DNA from: Macrotis lagotis
Lineage: Eukaryota > Chordata > Mammalia > Peramelemorphia > Peramelidae
NCBI RefSeq assembly: GCF_037893015.1
Contig: NC_133658.1
Coordinates: forward strand, 140,163,822-140,227,821
Length of the DNA stretch: 64,000 nucleotides
Direction: 5' to 3'
Positions 57,860 through 64,000 of the stretch are shown here, one piece after another. The translations under genes and the position numbers were made by a program. How positions within the stretch are numbered: the stretch's first letter is position 1; every line of letters starts with the position of its first letter. Under the pieces are notes generated by a model. It searched no databases, had not been told where the DNA came from, and worked only from the letters and a program-made list of their open reading frames with translations.

Positions 57860-60660
57860 TTTCTTTTTTAGTTTACTAAGCTCAAATTTTAAAGGTTGAA
57901 TGTGAGAGAAAGATTAGCCAGTTAACTTGCTTAATTCTGTTTCTGTCCAGTGATTCATAGGTACTAGCAGAATGTGCTAGAATTCTTTCTGTCCTTTTCC
58001 AGGGCAGAGTGAGAATGATTAAACCAAAGGGGGAGCCCTTAGATGGTTCTGACCAGCAGTCAACTTTTAACTTTTTCATTGCATCTGACAATTGAGACCA
58101 TGCTCTCTTTTCAGCACAACTTATCTTAAATTGAATGATTTGGAATCTTAGAAAGTCAAAGACAAATTCTTAGCCATATAACTTTTGAGACTCTTATTTA
58201 AAAAGTGCCATGCTGTTATAGCCAATCTTATTCTTAAACATAGCCTTCCTGAAGTAAGAAACATAAGACTTTATTTAATCTCAAACTAGACTAGTTGGCT
58301 GTAGTTGAAAGATATTTATCATTCAATAAGGGAAGTGGCTCCAGAATGGCTATAACTGCTAGTCTAAAAGCAATCTTCTCTTGATTGTTAATGTTAAGGT
58401 TTATATCTACCTTTTCCATCCCCCACCCCCCCCACCCCAGTTATTTCCAGGCACAGAGAAAGGTTGATGACAGGCTCTTTTTTTTTTTCCTTGCCTCTGA
58501 TAGCTAGGCTTTTCTGTGGTATTTTTTATCTAGTACTACTCACTCCTGGTATTCTCTTAGATGGTAGTTTATATACATACACTATATAAAGGACCCTATA
58601 ATCCCCATATCTGGCCATTCTTGGCCCATAATGTTTGGGGGGGAAGGGAAGAATGTGGGACTGGGGAAAAGATTAATTACCATAGCTAAAGTAGGTGAGA
58701 TTTTCAGTAGCTGTTTCTATTTAGGAATCTGCATTTGCCACACCTATACTCTAATTCTAAATTTTAATCATTATAGTTCCTATCACATAGAGATTGTTAA
58801 GTTGTATGTAATGCTAAACCATGGGTTAAAAATTTCCCATTGTTGTACACATCTAAGCTCAATTAGGTTGTATTTAAGATAGCCAATTTGTTTAATGTGA
58901 AAGAGATTTTAGTTTGCTGGTCTCATACAACTGTAGTTTGGTTGGCAACCTGCAACTTTATTATTATTGATGAAATTGACTTCTTGTTTCATTTGATGCT
59001 GAACCTTACCTACCTGAGATCAATAGGTTGAATTAGCAGCACCAAGGGACAAAGGGATCCCTGTGTTGTGGCAGTTAGAAGAGACTGGAAAGGCCCAATG
59101 CAATATTGATTAATGCCAGTTAGTTCTGCTGTGATCCTAGACTCATGTCTTTTAACCCTTGGTAGACAATACAGATTCAGCACCTTGACAGGCTTCTCTT
59201 TCAACCTAATGCCTTCATTAGATAAACTGTGCCCCAGGAGACCCGATCTGATCATCTAAGTGAAGCCACCATTTCATTTTCTATCAGCTCAATCAAAATG
59301 TCTTTCATTTGACAGTCAGCTCAATACTCTGGGGAATTCATGGGTGATTTAAGTAATAACAGCAAGGACATCAATTTTATAATAATAGTGCCTTGTATTT
59401 TCTCCAGCACCTCTCCCCAAGGAGCATAAAGCACTTGATAGACTTTCTTTCCATCCATCCATTCACACAACATTCCTGTGAGGTAGGGCCAAGGCAGAAA
59501 TTATTATCACTATTTTACAGATGGGAAAACTGAAGAAAGGGACCAGTCTAAAGTCCCATAGTAAATAGCAATATAGCTGAGATTAATTTCCTGGCTTTGT
59601 TCACTAGATCATGCTTCTTTTAAATACAAACACACACAACCAAATTGCAGTAAGGTTGACAGTTTTACAGATAGAGAGGAATCAAGGATAACAGAAACAA
59701 CTGCACAAGTGTCACCTTTGAACTATAACAAAATGACCAACTCAAAAGATTAAAACATGAAAGCAGCCGTTTCCACTTTCCCCACAGAAATCAAAGGAAT
59801 GAGCAACATCCTGAATTTGCCATTACATTGCAGGGGGCAGAGGGTGGGATTCTAGAAAGTCTGGAGGAAGAGCCTTAAGAGGAGCAGAGAGGGGGTGATT
59901 GGAAAGGGGAGGGAGGCTTCACTAACAGTACAGGAAATTGCCCAGCAGGTGGCAGCAGAAAGCACAATTATAAATGGGCTGAAACCTCCCTAGGATCCCC
60001 CACCCCCATGGAGGGGTGGGCCCGACTTTAAACTGGAAGAGCCTTGGGAAAGCCAGGATCAGTCTGTGATGTGGCCAAGGGAGAGGCTTGGATGTAGCCT
60101 GACTTAGGGAGAATCATTTGTGGTGTGGATTGAGAAGTAAAGAGCCCCAGGGCCTAGGAAGGTTTGGCTCTTCCCCCCCACCCCCAGGCCAGAGAAGTAT
60201 TGTGAATGGTCTGTAGCTCAAGTCCCCCCAACTCCTAAGGGGAGCAACCAGCACTTGCCTGAATCAACAACTTCCTATAAGGAAATAATCTGTTGTGAAG
60301 GGCTGCTCTGGCCTGGGCCTGATGCCCAACTCCTTGGGCAGGCACTCTGGCAGGAGGCTCCTGTCCACTGCTGAGCTCTGGTGCTATCCCTAGACCATTC
60401 TAGAAGGACCAGAACCTCTAACAAGATTCAGAAGATGTAGTGTGGATTTTTCTTGATGTCCTCAGTGCCTTGCACATGTAGTAGGCATTTAATACATTTT
60501 TGAATTAAACTTAATTGAATGGAAAGACAAATAGGAACTACAGGGCACACATCCTTTACAAAGACAGTGTAGCCCCAGTACATTTTAATCTCAATTTCTC
60601 AGTTAATTCCCAAAATTCCTCTCTCCCTTTTCATACAACTCATATACAAACTGAAGCAGC
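57860..60660. other. LETM2-FGFR1 tail-to-tail spacer
   Basis: No gene seen. Contains a C-rich run at about 58421-58438, a MIR-like antisense stretch at about 59400-59610 (TTTTACAGATGGGAAAACTG), G/C-rich sequence at 59.8-60.4 kb with a CTCF motif, and an L2-like tail at about 60460-60515. Confidence 0.55.
59942..59955 (+). promoter_or_regulatory. Candidate CTCF site
   Basis: CCAGCAGGTGGCAG matches the CTCF core consensus very closely. It lies in a G-rich, repeat-poor segment between the two convergent 3' ends. Confidence 0.6.
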
Positions 60661-60667
60661 AGCAATT

Positions 60668-61520
60668 TTTATTGAGGGACCTAAACTGAAAATAGATTTA
60701 GAACATAATTTAAAAAAATAAAACAGCAAAAGTAGCAAAAAAATATATGACCTTTTTTTAAAACTTTTTTCCTTTTTTCTTTTTTCTTTTTTTTCAATAT
60801 ATAGCAACTGATGTCTCCCAGCCACTAGGAGCGCCCTACCCAATGGGTATATCTCTGGTAACAACCCTTTTAAAAAGACATGTAAATATATACTCAGATT
60901 TATACACTTTGTGTTTTCTTCATAGTTATATACAAAGCCCCAGGATGGGGCTGGGCCCCAGGGCCACAGACTGCCCCCAGCCTCTGCCCCACCATCCTCT
61001 GGTACCAGGTGTGTTTGGTCAGCAAAGCAAATTAGTATTGGAATTAATAAGCCACTAGTACCACCCTTCTGGAGCTGAGGTCACCTTCAATGGGGGCCTG
61101 AGGCACTGACTGGCCTCCCCATGCTGTGGCCTGAGGACAAGGCACCTGCCACTAGCTTGTGGGAGGCTAGTAAGTTATAATAAAAACAGTACCGCAGAGA
61201 GCCCACTTAGCTTCCACTTTCATGCCCACTCCCCATTCTCTCTGCCTTCCAGGCAGGGAGAGGTTCTGGTCCAAGGATATGGGGAATTGGAGTAGCCCAC
61301 TGGAAGTACCTCTTTTTCCCTTTTTCCCAGAAGAGGATGCTGACATTAATTGATGGAAGGGAAATCAGCTCAGAGGGATGGAGATGGGCAACAAAGGGAA
61401 GGCCTTGAGTTGTGGGCAGCCAACTCCTGTGGGCAGGGAGAAGGAAAAAAGGAAGGGAGATGAGCCCAACCAAGAATCAGGGTAAGGATATCAGTTTGTG
61501 GAGTTCATTGTGGGGGAATG
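60668..61520 (-). other. FGFR1: FGFR1 3' UTR
   Basis: Follows the stop codon at 61521. The minus strand carries AATAAA at 60673-60668 (TTTATT on the plus strand), a plausible end. No coding seen. Other poly(A) sites could exist. Confidence 0.65.
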
Positions 61521-63296
<1,776 letters not shown>

Positions 63297-64000
63297 CTAA
63301 AGATGGAAGCAGAAAGGGCAGCATTAACCATTATCAGTTTTATCAACTCCTTCCCTTGCTCTGTACATTCCCATTATCTTCCTCCTCTCATACCTGGGAT
63401 GTCCTCCTTCAGCCATAACCCAGCCTCTTTGCTTCTCCAAAAACTACTCAACCCTGACCTTCAGACTTTATTTGGAACTAATACAAGCCAACAAAGGCAG
63501 TATACAATCTGAATGAACAAATGGTGAAAAACTGGTGTGAACAGACAAATGGAAATACAGTGAGTAACCTCTGAGAAACAAGTTTGCCTCACTAATTAAA
63601 GAAATGCAAATTAAAGCAATAATAGATTCATTAATTTAGCAAAAAAAAAAAGTGTGAAATCTCAGTGTTGTGGGGAAAGAGGTTCCACACACTAGTGGTA
63701 GTCTCACAAACTGGTGAATGTACAATCTGGCAATGTACAAGAGCCATAAAACGGATCACATCTTTTGGCAGTCCTGGAAAGTATAATTATTATGACAATT
63801 TAACAGATAGTCACTAATATATAGTGCTCATTTTACCTCAAAATAACCCGATGAGGTAAGTACTGCTATTATTACTGTTGTACAGATGAGGAAATAGATT
63901 TAGAGGCAACAAGATTTGCTCATGATAATAACTGAAAAGTTTCAGGGCAAGGCCTGAAATTATACATCTCTTGATTTTAAGGCCAGTGGTCCAGTGTTCT
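63297..64000 (-). other. FGFR1: FGFR1 intron upstream of the catalytic-loop exon, with old repeats
   Basis: Possible L1 ORF2-like scrap at about 63480-63760 (AGAAATGCAAATTAAAGCAA; GAGCCATAAAACGGATCACA) and a MIR-like antisense stretch at about 63785-63990 (GTACAGATGAGGAAATAGAT). No exon seen. Confidence 0.5.

Overview
The window is nuclear DNA from a marsupial, most likely an Australian one (dasyurid-like). The evidence is dense copies of a tRNA-derived SINE of the WSINE1/WALLSI kind (head GGGGCAGCTAGGTGG, tail CCCCATTTGCCTTGCAAAA), marsupial-type L1 3' ends, ORF1-only (HAL1-like) elements and old L2/CORE-SINE copies. The species call rests on repeat recognition only; no database was searched.

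The gene order is NSD3 (minus) - LETM2 (plus) - FGFR1 (minus), the conserved human 8p11 arrangement. NSD3: only its 5' end is present. A CpG-rich promoter lies at about 9.0-9.8 kb, a non-coding first exon ends at a donor at 9174/9175, and 1-9174 is the start of intron 1. LETM2: the whole gene is present. A CpG island lies at 28.9-30.0 kb, the start codon is at 30736, nine coding exons follow, the ancestral stop is at 56384-56386 and the poly(A) signal is at 57827. FGFR1: the last five coding exons (63296 down to 61521) encode the second half of the kinase domain and the C-terminal tail, followed by a 3' UTR to about 60.67 kb. LETM2 and FGFR1 converge tail to tail, with a good CTCF motif between them at 59942-59955.

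Between the genes and inside the introns almost everything is retrotransposon. The NSD3-LETM2 interval (about 10-28.8 kb) holds old L2, CORE-SINEs, two 7SL RNA-derived fragments (one fused to a tRNA-SINE head), nested L1 3' ends and an antisense ORF1-only element carrying SINEs. LETM2 intron 7 (13.6 kb) is a stack of L1 fragments ending in a 3.2 kb ORF1-only element bounded by a 14 bp target-site duplication, about 107 bp before exon 8.

Most notable points: (1) LETM2 exon 8 has an in-frame TAG although the downstream exons still read in the ancestral frame; (2) LETM2 intron 6 uses a GC donor; (3) the 3' part of the HAL1-like element contains three antisense SINE-like blocks whose differences from ordinary SINEs are dominated by A-to-G, which could be a fossil of RNA editing; (4) there is a tRNA-SINE/7SL chimera; (5) a four-copy 20 bp G-rich minisatellite sits in the LETM2 CpG island.
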